Of a stretch of DNA of 64,000 nucleotides, positions 47,064-59,362 are shown in pieces. Position 1 is the stretch's first letter. Each line of letters begins with the position of its first letter. Under the pieces are notes generated by a model that was not told the DNA's origin, made no database searches, and worked only from the letters and a program-made list of their open reading frames with translations. Origin of the DNA: Liriodendron chinense. Its lineage: Eukaryota; Streptophyta; Magnoliopsida; Magnoliales; Magnoliaceae. Location of the stretch: assembly GCA_003013855.2 (NCBI GenBank), contig PVNU02002348.1:62001-126000 (forward strand), read 5' to 3'. A program made the position numbers and the translations under genes.

Positions 47064-48890
47064 ATGGCTGTAAATCAACCTAATCTGATGGCCAATACTA
47101 ATTTAGGCCAAAACCAAACCGAAACGGGAGAGAATGCGGTTGAGAATGTTCCCCGACCAAGAACATTACGTGATTACTTACAACCAGCAAGAGCGAGCAC
47201 TCCCTCATGCATAGTTTTTCCATAAAATGCAAGGAATGTAGATTTGAAACCAAGAGTGATCCAACTCCTCCCAAAATTTTATGGATTAGATAGTGAAAGT
47301 GCCTATCAACACCTTAAGGAATTTGATGAGGTAATAACTACCATGCACTTTGCAAATGTAACTGATGATGTGGTTAGGCTTAAATTATTTCCTTTTACCC
47401 TTAAAGATAAAGCTAAAGGTTGGCTTCATGCATTAAGGCCAAGATCAATTGGTGCATGGACTGATATGCATAGGGAATTCATAAAAAAATTCTTTCCTAC
47501 TCACAAAACGAACATGTTGAGGCGTCTTATCATGAACTTTGCCCAAAAGGAAGATGAAACCTTCTTCCAATGTTGGGAGAGGTTTAAGGACTTGTTAAAT
47601 GCATGCCCACATCATGGCTATGAAATTTGGTGGGTTATAAGCTTTTTCTATGAAGGACTGACTTCACCTATGCGCCAATTCTTAGAGATGATGTGTAATG
47701 GGGAGTTCATGAATAAGGAAGTCGATGAAGCATGGGACTATTTGGAGGAATTGACTGAGAATGCACAGTCTTGGGATACATCTAAACCAACAAATTCCAA
47801 GACTAGCCAACAAAGGGAAAAAGGAGAACTTTATGTCCTGTCAGAAGAGGATAGCATAAGTGCACGGGTGGCTAGCGTCACAAGAAAAGTCGAGGCCATG
47901 GAATTAAAGAAAGGAGAGACGATCAACTCTAATGACATTGAAACTGTTTGTGGAATTTGTGCTGGAAATCAACATACAACACAAGATTGTCCCACAATCT
48001 CAGTGGTTCAAGACATCTTACAAGAACAATAAAATGCCATAAACAGTTATCAACGGCAATTTGGTGCTCCAAACTCAAACACGTTTAATGTTAGTTAGAA
48101 GAACCATCCCAACTTCAGTTGGAGGAATGGACCCACTGTGAATGCAAACAATATCCCTCAAGCTCAACCTATACTAGGTCCATCCCTAGTCATTGCACCA
48201 AAAGTTACACTAGAGGAGATGTTGGGTGCATTCGTATCGGTTCAAGCTGAATATAACACGACTAATTCTCTGAAAATAGATGGGTTCATGCAAGAGCAAT
48301 TGAAATTCAATCAAAATTCAACTCAAGCCATCAATGAATTGAAAACCTCGATGGCTAGAGTTGAATCTCACCTCAGTGTTAGGGAGAAAGGCACACTTCC
48401 TGCCCAACCCTTCCTAACCAAAGAACCCAATTTGAGATACAAGACGCAATCTCATCCTCCCAACATATGGAGCATGTTCAAGCTATCACCACTTTGAGAA
48501 GTGGAAAAATAGTTGATAAATCTAATCCGGTGAAGGCTTCAAAACCTAAGGATCCGGAAAATTCTAAAGAGGATGATAGCTCAAACAATACTCCACAAGA
48601 GAAAGAACCGGAAAGGCAATACAAGCCAGTTGCCCCGTTTCCCCAAAGGTTGATTTCACCCAAACCTTTAGACAAGAACCTGAAAATTTTAGAGGTTTTC
48701 AAGTAGGTGAAGATCAACATCCCGTTGTTGGATGCCATAAAACAAATACCATCCTATGCCAAATTTTTAAAGGAATTGTGCACAGTCAAAAGGAAACACA
48801 ATGTTCACAACAAAGTACTTTTGACTGAGAATTTGAGCTGCTATCATCAAACAAGAGGTGTCCCAAAAATAGAAGGATCCGGGTAGTCCA
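47064..48890 (+). pseudogene. Element F gag (broken)
   Basis: Start MAVNQPNLMANTN. Codon 54 is TAA (47223-47225), as in B. The core is open from 47244 to 48032 (262 codons), with an intact knuckle CGICAGNQHTTQDC. TAA and TAG follow near 48030 and 48099. A small deletion after GTLPAQP shifts the frame (about 48410), and TAG replaces Gln near 48704. The S5 insert at 48891 separates gag from protease. Confidence 0.9.
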
Positions 48891-49379
48891 TGTAAGACCC
48901 GTACCCTGAATTGCCCTCCGTACGTTTAGTTTCCGGTACCGGTACGTCCCGGACGGACCAGATTAGAGAGCCTTGATCGCGACCCTGATTTAGTACCGCA
49001 ACGACCCAAGACTTGTACCCTTGCGACCGCGCGGGCGCCACGATTCCAACGCCGCGCGGCACGCCCCATTGCGATACCCGGTGTGTAAGATGCTTACGTT
49101 CGTGCAATTCGAGGTGGGCCACGCAACGCGCGTGTGGCGTGGGCCCCACTTGCACAATTCTCAACAACATGTCAACTCAATCACCATCACCCTCACCCAT
49201 ACCCCCATCATTATCTAGCCATCATCACCATACCCACCCCATCCTCTCTCACCAAAAGTCAACCACAACCCATACCTCTCATGCTCTCTCCCATCATCAT
49301 CATCATCATCATGACATCATGCACCCCCCTCTTCCCATACAAGAGCCATACGTGGGGGGGGGTGGCTTCTCAATTGCAA

Positions 49380-49386
<7 letters not shown>

Positions 49387-49424
<38 letters not shown>

Positions 49425-49440
49425 GAAGAGAGAGAAGAGA
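49387..49440. repeat. (GA)n-rich microsatellite
   Basis: GAGAGA repeats with a few interruptions, inside S5, continuing as purine-rich sequence to about 49500. Confidence 0.95.
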
Positions 49441-49736
49441 GAGAAGTAGAGAGATTTGGAGGGAGATCAAGAGAGAGAAAGAGAGAGTTAGAGAGATTGA
49501 AGGTGGAGATCTAGCTTGGAGGACCCCGATCATCATCCGGACCGTCCGATCGGCAATCCAACCGTCCAACCATCATTGTGAGTGCAAACCTTCCCCCTTT
49601 TTTATCGTTTACCCTTCATTTTTCTTTCCTTGGACCCACCTTGTGTTGGGCAATGAGAGGGATGGTCTGGATCGTCCATGAATGGGCCCCACATACATGT
49701 AGTAGTAATAATTATAATAATAATAAATAAGTAAGT

Positions 49737-51900
49737 AAAAAAAAAAAAGGAAGGAGAGTAAAGGAGGTGGCCGCTGGACAGCCAGCGTCCAGAGGACGCT
49801 GCTGCCCAGCAGCGCTGGGGCTTGGGCGTTGACCGTGGGTCCCCACTCGTGGGACCCACCTTGATGTATGTATGTGATCCACGCCGTCCATTTGTTTCTC
49901 CAGCCCATTTTAGGGCTGGACACCAAAAATGAAGCAGATCCAGATCGCAGGTGGACCACACCATAGGAAAACAGTAGAGATAATGATGTGGACTGTTGAA
50001 CTTCCGTGGCCCACCGTGATGTTTGCAGGCGGAATCATCTGCCCAATATTGGGCTCATTTGGTCCCTAACGAGCTGGCAAACGTGTTGAATGGATTGGAT
50101 TTTTCCTAAGTGGGCCCCACCTGAAATAAGCTTAGAAAAGAAAAAAGGAAAAAGAAAAAAAAAATAAGATAAGAACGTCCAGCGCTGGACGTTCACAGCG
50201 TCTGGGACGCTGGAACCGTCCAGCGCCAGGACGGCTGGAATGGTGTCCCCACTCGTGGGACCCACCTTGATGTTTGTGTTTCATCCACACCGTCTATCTG
50301 TTTTCCCATATCATTTTAGGGCTAAGGCCCAAATATGAAGCATATTCAATTCTTAAGTGGGCCGCACCACATGAAACAGTGGGGTGAATGATGTCCACTG
50401 TCGAAACTGCCTCGGCCCACACTAATGTTTGTAGACCCCGTAACATACCCAATATTGGGCTCTATAGGGTTCCTCTTGAGTCGGAGAACCTGATGAACGG
50501 AGTGGATCAGTCCCATGTGGACCCCACATGGTATGAGTGCAAAAAGAAAAAAAAAAAAAAAAAAAAGAAAGAAAGAAAATGAGAGAAGGGGCTCTGACGC
50601 TGGGCGTACCAGCGTCCTTGGACGCTGGCTCGTGCCAGCTGGTGGCCCAGTTGTGGGTCCCACCATGATGCATGTGCTGTATCCACACCGTCCATCCATT
50701 TAGGGAGATCATTTTAGGGCATGATCCAAAGAATGGGTCAGATCCAAATCTCCAGGGGGCCGCACCAAAGGAAACAGTTGGGACAGTGACCCTACCATTG
50801 GAACATTCCTACGGCCTGCCATAATGTGTATTTGAGATCCAACCTGGTCATAAGCTCACACGTGTGTTGGTTGGGCTGCCCAGCAGGTGGTCCACTAGTG
50901 GGACCCACCTAAAATGTATGCGCTCTATCTATCCCGTCCATATGTTTTTCCAGCTCATTTTAGTAGCTGAGCCCAAAATTTAAGCACATCCAAATGTCAA
51001 GTGGGCCATGCCACAGGAACCAGTGGGAATAATGATCTCCACCGTTGAAATCTTCCCAGCCCTGCAGTGATGTGTATTTGTCATTCAACCTGTTCATAAA
51101 ATCACATGTATATGGGTAAATGGAAAATAGAAATATTAGTTTGATTCAAAACTCTTGGGACCCATTTGGGTGCTACGCTCTATGGGTCCCACCACGATGT
51201 ATCTGTTTTATGTATGCCGCCCATCTGTTTTTCTATATTATTTTAGGGCCGGGGGCCCTCATAATGAGGTAAATACAAACCTCAAGTGGACCACATTGTA
51301 GGAAACCGTGGCCATTGATGCCCACCTTTGAAACCTTCCTTGGGGCCATTGTAATGTTTATTTTTCCATCTAACCAAAGGTGATGGGGCCCAACTTTGGG
51401 TCCCACCTTGATGAATGTTGAGTATATCGTGTCGTTCTTCTTGGCAGGGGTGTGGGCCCAGTTTTAGGTGGGCCACACGTAGAAAATAAGGGTGATTGAA
51501 TGCCTACCATTGGAAACTTTACAGGACCCATCTGTTATGTTTATTTGCCATCCTTCCTGTTCATAAGTCACCCAGCCATGGGTGGGGTTCCACACGTGTG
51601 GTGTGCGGGCCCCACCATGGTGTTTGTTTGCCATCTCACTTGATTAGTGGGAAAGCTCAAATATTGAGTTGATCCCAAACTGTTGGGGCCCATTAATGTA
51701 TGTGGCTTCCCCACTCCCTTGTGCGGTTATACCCAACCACGGGTCCACCTTGTTATGCATGTGTTCTATCCACGTCAGCCATTGGCCTCCATGGTGCGAT
51801 ATGTATGTTGGCCATCCATTAGGACCGCCTTAATTTTGTGCTTGATCCAAACCATCCAAATGAATGGACCCTAGCATGTTATGTACAAGATGGCTTTGGG
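49737..51900 (+). repeat. Decaying modules of a GGGACCCACCTTGATG repeat in S5
   Basis: Copies of GTGGGACCCACCTTGATG followed by ATCCACACCGTCCAT, TTTTAGGGC, CAAGTGGGCC and GAAACAGTG occur at about 49848, 50255, 50655, 50897, 51185, 51400 and 51608. The first three form about 400-bp units, each preceded by an A-rich run and a CCAGCGTCC/GGACGCTGG inverted repeat. Later copies are shorter and more diverged. Confidence 0.85.
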
Positions 51901-52063
51901 ACCACCTTAGTGTGTATGTTCGAATGGCCGCTTTGTCCATCCCGTGGATCCACCTTGATGATTAGTTGTGTAAATCCTTATTGAAAGGTCATCCTTAGAG
52001 TTTGCTCGATCCAAGTCACAGGGCTACCTTCTTAAACTCACCCTGTGGAACCGTCTTGTCAAT

Positions 52064-52167
52064 TCACCTTGTTAACTCACCATGTTGACCCGCCTTGTTG
52101 ACCCGCCTTGTTGACTCGCCTTGTTGACCCGCCTTGTTGACTCACCTTGTTGACTCAGCATGTTGAT
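52064..52167 (+). repeat. 13-bp tandem repeat, eight units
   Basis: The unit CCGCCTTGTTGAC, with variants TCACC and TCAGCATG, has an exact 13-bp period in S5. Confidence 0.95.
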
Positions 52168-54057
52168 TGATCTTGGTAACTCAGCTTGTATACTCATATG
52201 ACTCACCCCTTCTACCCTTATACCCAATTATTAAAGACCACCATATCGTGTATATCTCATCCACACCGTCCGTTTACCTTTAGGGCGAGTGTGGGGCTCA
52301 TCCTCGACGTTCGTATGTCATCTAGGCCATCCATTATATGGAGCCTATCTTGTAGTATGAGGTTAGACCTGTCGTCCCTTTTTGGACCTCATTGTATTGA
52401 CCATCTATCGCAGTTTACCCTACCATTTATAATCCTCTGTCATGACATGTCTATCTTGCAAACCCTTCTATGACATTCCTTTTACGGATCATTATTGTGT
52501 TTATTTCAACTGTACTACAGGATTATGGGTCTCGGCATGATTTTGAGTATTCCACTCTTGCCGCTCAAGTAGGTTCTACCTTTGATGTGTCGGTAGTGTT
52601 TCAATCATTTCCTTTCCATTTGGGTTATCTAAATATTGAAGGTTAATCCACACCGTTCAGTTGTTGGACCATCTGTGTTGTTGTATACCATCCATTTAGA
52701 GTCTTATCTCCTTATGTTTCTTTGTATTATAAGTGAACTATCTTTTATGCTATTTTTAGTATGTCTGTTGCCACACGTAGTGTTATTTGGAATACTCATA
52801 TGTGATCTTTATACTATATGCTTCGACGACCACCATGCATGTGTAATGAGTATGCATCCCGAATCACCATTGTTAGTTGGGGACCACTAGGGCATAAACG
52901 CATTCATAAAGCATTCGAGATGTAGTCGTGCAAATGAAATTCACGTGCTCTCTATCGCAAACCTCTCCAATAGGTATGGGACTATTCGAGGACAGGAATC
53001 TATCATCCTGACTTACACTGTATGGTAGGAATAGCTTAGCATACCTTGTAGCCCTTGGTGCGAGATTCCCTGGCTAGCGACATCCCGCACTATGACTCGA
53101 TCATTCATATGTGTCCCCTCATCTTAATCATATCTCAAATAGGTTGGACTAGATTGATTTATAGCCATCGTGGTAGATGAACTACTTGTTGGCACTCATA
53201 CTGTATACTTGACTCATGCATCATGAATGCTTGGCTCATCTGATTGTCTTGTATCAACCGGCCATATCGGTCGTGATTGTCGTGCAATTCATTTCCAGCT
53301 GACGGTGACATTGTGTTTGAGACCTTATAGTTTTATGGTGCTCTTTGGAGACTTGCACGGGCATGTCGTCCCACGTTTGTATGCATGGTTGCATTTCGCA
53401 CCGTCTGCTTGTGCCGCATATAGCATGGTTACTACGTTGCAACCACAGCTCCATCGTGGTTTGCAGAACACCGAAAATATGTGATCTTTAAACTGGATGC
53501 CAAAGATGTCCCTGGGTGAAAGTCCCTGATCCCGTTGGTACCAAGGTGGGTGCTCCATTCAAGGACCTGGTGGTTTAATCATACACCAGTATGCCGAATA
53601 CCAAACGGCGGTGTTTTCCACTGCACGTGGTCAGTTTGGAAGGAGGTCTGACCTAACCTGCCGGAAGAGTGTTGGCAAAGGGGGTTGAGTTTGACCAGCT
53701 GTAAGTAGGTCCGCTATTGCACCAGATAGGCTTTGGCATTCTACTGGTGAGTAGTGAGGTCTGTGAGACCCCGGTGATGTTCCGTTTCAGAGATGGTATT
53801 GGTATCAGTGATGTGACTGATGTTCTGTATGGTGTGGGACGGTCCTGATGTGGGCGGGTGTGATGTGGGCGAGGCTGTAAGCCTGGGCGAGCTACCACAC
53901 TGGGCGAGCTACCAGTTCCGAGTCCTGCATTGCTTACGTGACTGCGTTATGACTGTTCGTATCTGGACCACTGTACTGAGAGGTGGTGATTTGCATACAT
54001 GCATTGGATCATTGTATGTGACATTAGGCCCTGTGGGCCATTGCACAGTATGAGTAT

Positions 54058-54174
54058 ATAGCCTTGGTAGGCTGGTTACCTGTATTGCACGCTAGCATAG
54101 CCATGGTAGGCTGGTTATATGTATTGCATGCTCGCATAGCCGTTGTAGGCTGGTGATTCATATCACATGATCGT
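54058..54174 (+). repeat. 39-bp tandem repeat, three units
   Basis: Units start ATAGCC at 54058, 54097 and 54136 and contain GTAGGCTGGT. A partial fourth begins at 54175. Inside S5. Confidence 0.93.
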
Positions 54175-54671
54175 GTAGCCTAATTAGGCTAAGTTTTGGT
54201 TTAGTCTTCTCATCATGCTTTACTGCTTACTCTGATATTTATCATGTTTGTCATACGCATTGCGCACGCACACACGCACTCACAAAGCTTCGTTCGAAGC
54301 TTATGCGCGTTTGTTACGCTGCAGGTTCTACCAGAGTATATCAGCAACGTTGAGTTGGAATTGGGAGTGCAGTAGCAGAAGGTGCCGGATTGTGCACAGT
54401 TTTTATATTTTCGCATTGTGTATTTACTTTTCAGTACTGTATGTAAACGAAATGATTTAGTGGAAATATTGTGTTTGTCTTTGATGGTACTCATATTGTG
54501 ATGCTCATGTTTTCAAAAAAAAATTCAGACCCTAAAATCCTCCTTGTGGTATCCCAGGATCGGAACTTGACGTGTAGGGTTAGGATCCGAGATCGGGGTA
54601 CTACGGAGGCTGCCACCTCTAAATTCGGGTTACAGCGAATGGACGTCGAGAACCGAATTTGGGGCGTGACA

Positions 54672-55600
54672 GTCCAACCATCTCATGCATCATAGAAGAC
54701 TACCGGATTAAACAAGCCTTACTCGATTTGGAGGCAAGTGTGAACCTCATTCCATACTCGGTTTATGAACAACTTGGGTTAGGTGAATTGAAACCCACTA
54801 AAACCACACTCCAACTTGCTGATAAATCTATTCGTATACCGAGAGGAGTGATTAAGGATGGTTTAGTCCAAGTTGATAAATTCTACTACCCAGTAGACGT
54901 TATTGTCTTGAATACACATCCCGTGATAGGTACTGGTGCTCAAATTCATGTCGTACTTGGCCGCCCTTTTCTAGCTACGTCCAATGCGATTATCAATTGT
55001 AGAAGCGAGCTTGTACAAATGTCTTTTGAAAATATGACACTTGAGCTGAATATGTTTGATTTATGCAAGTAACCACGGGAAGTTAATGAGGAGATCCACG
55101 AGATAAACTTGATTGAATCATTCGCGGAGGAGACCTTCCCCTCAACATTATATTCCGACCCTTTGGAGGCATGCGTGGCCCACTCTCATGAAATAAATGA
55201 TGACACAATACGAGAGATGGATGCCATTTTAGATGTGATTTCGGTGCTTGATAACAAAAGATGGAGGGCCCTATTTGAGCCTTTACCCGTAAACGAGAAT
55301 AAGCCCCTTTCATCCAATATCAAGGCACCAACACTCGACCTAAAACCATTACCAAGTGAGCTGAAATATGTCTATTTAGGTCAAGATGAGACATATCCAG
55401 TGGTGATTTCTTTCCACTTGGATGAGGAACAAGAGAGTAGGCTAATTACCACTCTAATAGAGCACAAGAGTGTCATTGGGTGGTCAATTGCGGATCTCAA
55501 AGGCATAGACCCACTGATTTGTACTCATGCATACACCTTGAGGAGAATGCGAAGACATCTAGGCAACCACAAAGACGACTCAATCCAAACATGAAGGATG
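54672..55600 (+). pseudogene. Element F protease and linker (broken, active site changed)
   Basis: The frame resumes directly after S5. The active-site segment reads LLDLEASVNLIP (about 54720-54755), so the Gly after the catalytic Asp is Glu. The second half has VVLGRPFLATSNAIINC. TAA replaces Gln at 55070. The linker is open from 55109 until a one-base loss near 55530. Confidence 0.88.
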
Positions 55601-56955
55601 TGGTTAAGGCCGAAGTGGTGAAACTATTGGATGTAGGTATTATTTACCCAATATCCAATAGTCAATGGGTGAGCCCAACTCAAGTGGTGCCTAAGAAATC
55701 CAGAATAACCATCGTAGCCAATGACAATAATGAACTCGTACCAACCAGAGTCACTATCGGTTGGAGAATGTGCATTGACTACAGGAAGCTATACACTGTC
55801 ACGAGGAAAGACCACTTCCCCCTACCGTTTGTGATCAAATTTTAGAAAAGTTGGCAGGTCATTCCCATTTTTGCTTCCTTGATGGCTATTCAGGGTACAA
55901 ACAAATAGAGATCATCCATGAAGACCAAGAAAAGACTACATTCACACGTCCATTCGTCACTTTTGCCTATCGACGGATACCGTTTGGGCTATGCAATGCC
56001 CCTGCCACTTTTCAGTGATGGATGATGAGTATCTTTTCTGATATGGTGGGGACAATTCTCGAAGTCTTCATGGATGACTTCTCAGTATTTTGTTTTAGCT
56101 TTGATGAGTGCCTTGTGCACTTGAAATCTGTGTTGAAAAGATGTGAAGAGAAGAACCTTATGTTGAATTGGGAGAAGTGTCACTTTATGGTTCAAAAGGG
56201 AATTGTACTTGGTCACATCGTTTCACAAAACGGAATTGAGGTAGACAAAGCAAAAATCGATCTTATCTCTAACCTTCCACCAGCTAAGAGCATACGAGAT
56301 GTGCGGTCCTTTTTGGGACACGCAGGGTTTTATAGAAGGTTCATAAAGGACTTCAGTTTACTCTCTCGTCCTTTATGTAACCTACTTCAAAAGGAGAATT
56401 CATTCGAGTGGAATGAAGATTTTTAAAATGCCTTTACCACACTTAAAGGTATGTTGACATGTGCTCCCATAATGCAACCACCTGATTGGAGCCTTCCTTT
56501 TGAAATTATGTGCGATGCAAGCGACTATGCTATTGGGGCCGTGATAGGCCAAAGGAAAGAGAAGAAGCCATGTGTTATCTACTATGCAAGTAGAACCTTA
56601 AACTTAGCCCAAGCGAACTAACCTACTACAGAAAAAGAACTTTTAGCCGTAGTTTTTGCCTTGGACAAGTTTAGGTCCTACTTGATGCATCCAAGATCAT
56701 CATATTCACTGAACATGCCGCGCTTAAGTACCTTCTCTCTAAGAAGGATGCTAAACCACGGTTGTTACGATGGATCCTTCTACTCCAGGAATTTGACATA
56801 GAGATACGTGATAAGAAAGAAGTAGAAAATGTAGTGGCTGACCATCTCTCTCGACTTGTTCTCACCGATTCCCCTAAAACGACCGCGATCAATGACATGT
56901 TCCCTAATGAACAACTTTTTGCAGTCCCAATTGCCATGGTATGCGGACATTGCTA
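55601..56955 (+). pseudogene. Element F reverse transcriptase and RNase H (broken)
   Basis: RT: WRMCIDYRKLYTVT, a one-base loss at about 55833, FCFLDGYSGYKQI, a TGA at about 56018, then FMDDFSVFC (catalytic, last Gly changed) and GHIVSQNGI up to a TAA at 56424. RNase H: DASDYAIGAVIGQ, a TAA after QAN (56620), EKELLAVVFALDKFR, a frameshift near 56686, and LLRWILLLQEFDIEIRDKK. It is more damaged than in B. Confidence 0.9.
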
Positions 56956-58230
56956 ACTATCTTGCTATAGGTACAATTCCTACACATTGGAAAAAGCAAG
57001 ATAAGGATAAATTCTTCACTGAGGTGCGAAAATTCCTATGGGACGACCCATACTTATTCAAGTATTGTCTTGATCAAATCATAAGGAGATGTGTGCCAGA
57101 TGATGAACAACAAAGTATCATCTCCTTTTCTCATTCACAAGCATGTGGTGGCCACTTTTCGGCTAAAAAGACCATAGCCAAAATTCTGCAATGTGGGTTT
57201 TATTGGCCCAGTATGTTCAAAGACACACATGAGTTTTGCAAAACATGTGAACCTTGTCAGAAATTGGGAGGAATCTCCCGTAGAAATATGATGCCACTCA
57301 ATCCCATTTTAATAATTGAAATTTTTTATTGTTGGGGCATCGATTTCATGGGTCCATTCCCATCTTCTTTTGAAAACATATACATCTTGCTTGTCATTGA
57401 TTATGTGTCCAAATGAGTCTTGGCGATCCCATGCCGGAATAATGACCATAAAACAGTCATTCGTTTCTTAAAAGAGAATATTATTTCCCGGTTTGGAACA
57501 CCTAGAGTCATCATAAGTGATGGAGGGGCTCACTTTTGTAATCGCCCATTCGAAACCAACGAAGAAAAATGGCGTAACACACAAAGTGAGCACTCCCTAT
57601 CACCCACAAACTAGTGGACAAGCTGAGATATCTTATAGGGAGATTAAACACATTTTGGAGAAAGCAGTGAACCCCGATCGCAAGGATTGGTCGCTTCGCC
57701 TTACTGATGCACTTTGGGCTTACCGTACCACTTTTAAGACCCCTATTGGAATGTCTCCCTATAGACTTGTCTATGGGAAGGCTTGTCACTTGCCGGTAGA
57801 GTTGGAACATAGGGCATATTGGGCAATAAAGAAGATGAATTTTGATTCTGACAAGGCAAGCTCATTGCATAAACTTCAACTAAATGAACTTGTGAAAATT
57901 CGAAACGAAGCATATGAGAATGCGAGAATTTACAAGGACAAGACGAAGGTGTTCCATGATAAGAACATTCTTCGTAAGACATTCATGATTAATCAAAAAC
58001 TACTTCTGTATAATTCTCGCCTACATTTATTTTTGGGAAAATTGAGCTCTCGATGGACCGGTCCCTATATTGTGCAAATTGTCTACCCATATGGGACCGT
58101 CGAGTTGTTAAATCCAAGGAATGGCAACATCTTTAAGGCAAATGGTCAGCGATTAAAGCCGTTCTTTAAGAAGTTTTCTTCAGAAGGTATGTCCATACCT
58201 CTGACTGATCCTGTGTACCAGGATGATTGA
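56956..58230 (+). pseudogene. Element F integrase (broken)
   Basis: The zinc-binding part and start of the core (to 57416) have SHSQACGGHF, CKTCEPCQK with all Cys kept, and WGIDFMGPFPSSF. A TGA replaces the Trp after VSK (57414). ISDGGAHFCN follows, then small indels near 57558 and an open C-terminal part with SGQAEISYREIK to 58230. The catalytic D, D and E residues are recognisable. Confidence 0.9.
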
Positions 58231-59362
58231 TCTCCTAGTCTGAAGGAGGTATAAAGTAGTTAGGATTAGGACTTTGTTGCTTTTGTTTAATTTTTTTTCA
58301 TAGGTTCGTTAGAAGGAGAAAGAATTCCACTTTTCACTCTCTCAAGTACTATCATTCCTCACTCCCTTTTATTTTAGAATTGCTCTCATGTTTTTCTTAT
58401 TGCATATCTTTTACATTGAGGACAATGCAAGATTTGGTTGGGGGTGTAGGGTCATTAGGATGAATCCAGAGTTTTGTAACATCTCGACCAATTTATGTAG
58501 AAATTTTTCAGTTCTTACATTCAAAACTCTTTCGGAAAACTTTGTTCTATGCATTCGAGATGATATGAGTATAAGAAGAAGAGATACGAAGTGGATGAAG
58601 TTGTAATTCTTGATCTTCTCTGAGCATAATGGTTTTATATGTGAATTCCCCTATTTATGTGATTGATAGAAAATTTGAACACTCTTACACCTAGTTCACA
58701 TTACACGATTTTCATGGGTTGAAAGGATTATGTGATTTGTGGATTGGCTAGACTTTGATTTAAGGTGTTGAGAAACCAAGCTGGGGTACTTTGTCCAGCC
58801 TTGTCCATGGGAAAATAACGAAAGGTATGGATTTCTAAAACTCCTATCTAATCTAAAAGAAAAATGAAAAGGAAGGATGAAATTGGGAATGGTGGAAAAA
58901 TGGTGGAATTCCGATTAGGGCTACCTATTACCAACCGGGGGATGGTCTACCCGTAACCAAAGCTGAAAATGGGATCTAGTGTGAAAGCCATCAGAAGTAC
59001 AGTGAGGCAAATTCCTGTCATTGGCTTGTTATTGCTCTATACACCTTGATATCTATAGTTTAGTTGATCTATGAAGAAGATAATTCCAGAAACTCATGAG
59101 ATGAACTTTCACTATACACACTAGGTTGAATTTGTTCGAGTTCTTCTGTCTATTAATCAATCAGCGGGAATCTCATCTGGACACTTATTATGTTTTGAGA
59201 GTTTACGGTTTCAACCTCTATCATCTAATTTTTCTGAATCTTTTACTTGTGCGTCTTGGGATGTATAGAAGAATGATTTCTAAAGGAGAGTTGGGTTTTG
59301 GAGAATGAAACTTGCTTCACGCATGTTTTGCTCGGGACTAGCAAAATGCTAGTTGGGGGGTG
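58231..59362 (+). other. Element F 3' non-coding region with polypurine tracts
   Basis: Conserved with A, B and D. Internal tract near 58432-58449 after ACATTGAGGACAATGC; terminal tract AGTTGGGGGGTG (59351-59362) directly before the LTR. No gene. Confidence 0.7.

Larger units (their letters stand above)
48891..54671 (+). repeat. S5: 5781-bp LTR-like insert in element F, TSD GTCCA
   Basis: It starts TGTAAGACCCGTACC and ends GAATTTGGGGCGTGACA, flanked by GTCCA at 48886-48890 and 54672-54676. The ends resemble Del/Tekay-type gypsy LTRs. No second copy of the start, primer-binding site or pol is visible inside, so it reads as a single, very long solo LTR. Internal sequence is dominated by repeats: a CATCAT run, a (GA)n run, 400-bp modules, a 13-bp repeat and a 39-bp repeat. 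Confidence 0.85.

Noticed and set aside
49013..49681. 222-codon plus-strand ORF in S5
   Set aside because: It reads through CAT and GA microsatellites (His and Arg-Glu runs). It has no recognisable domain and lies inside an LTR-like insert.
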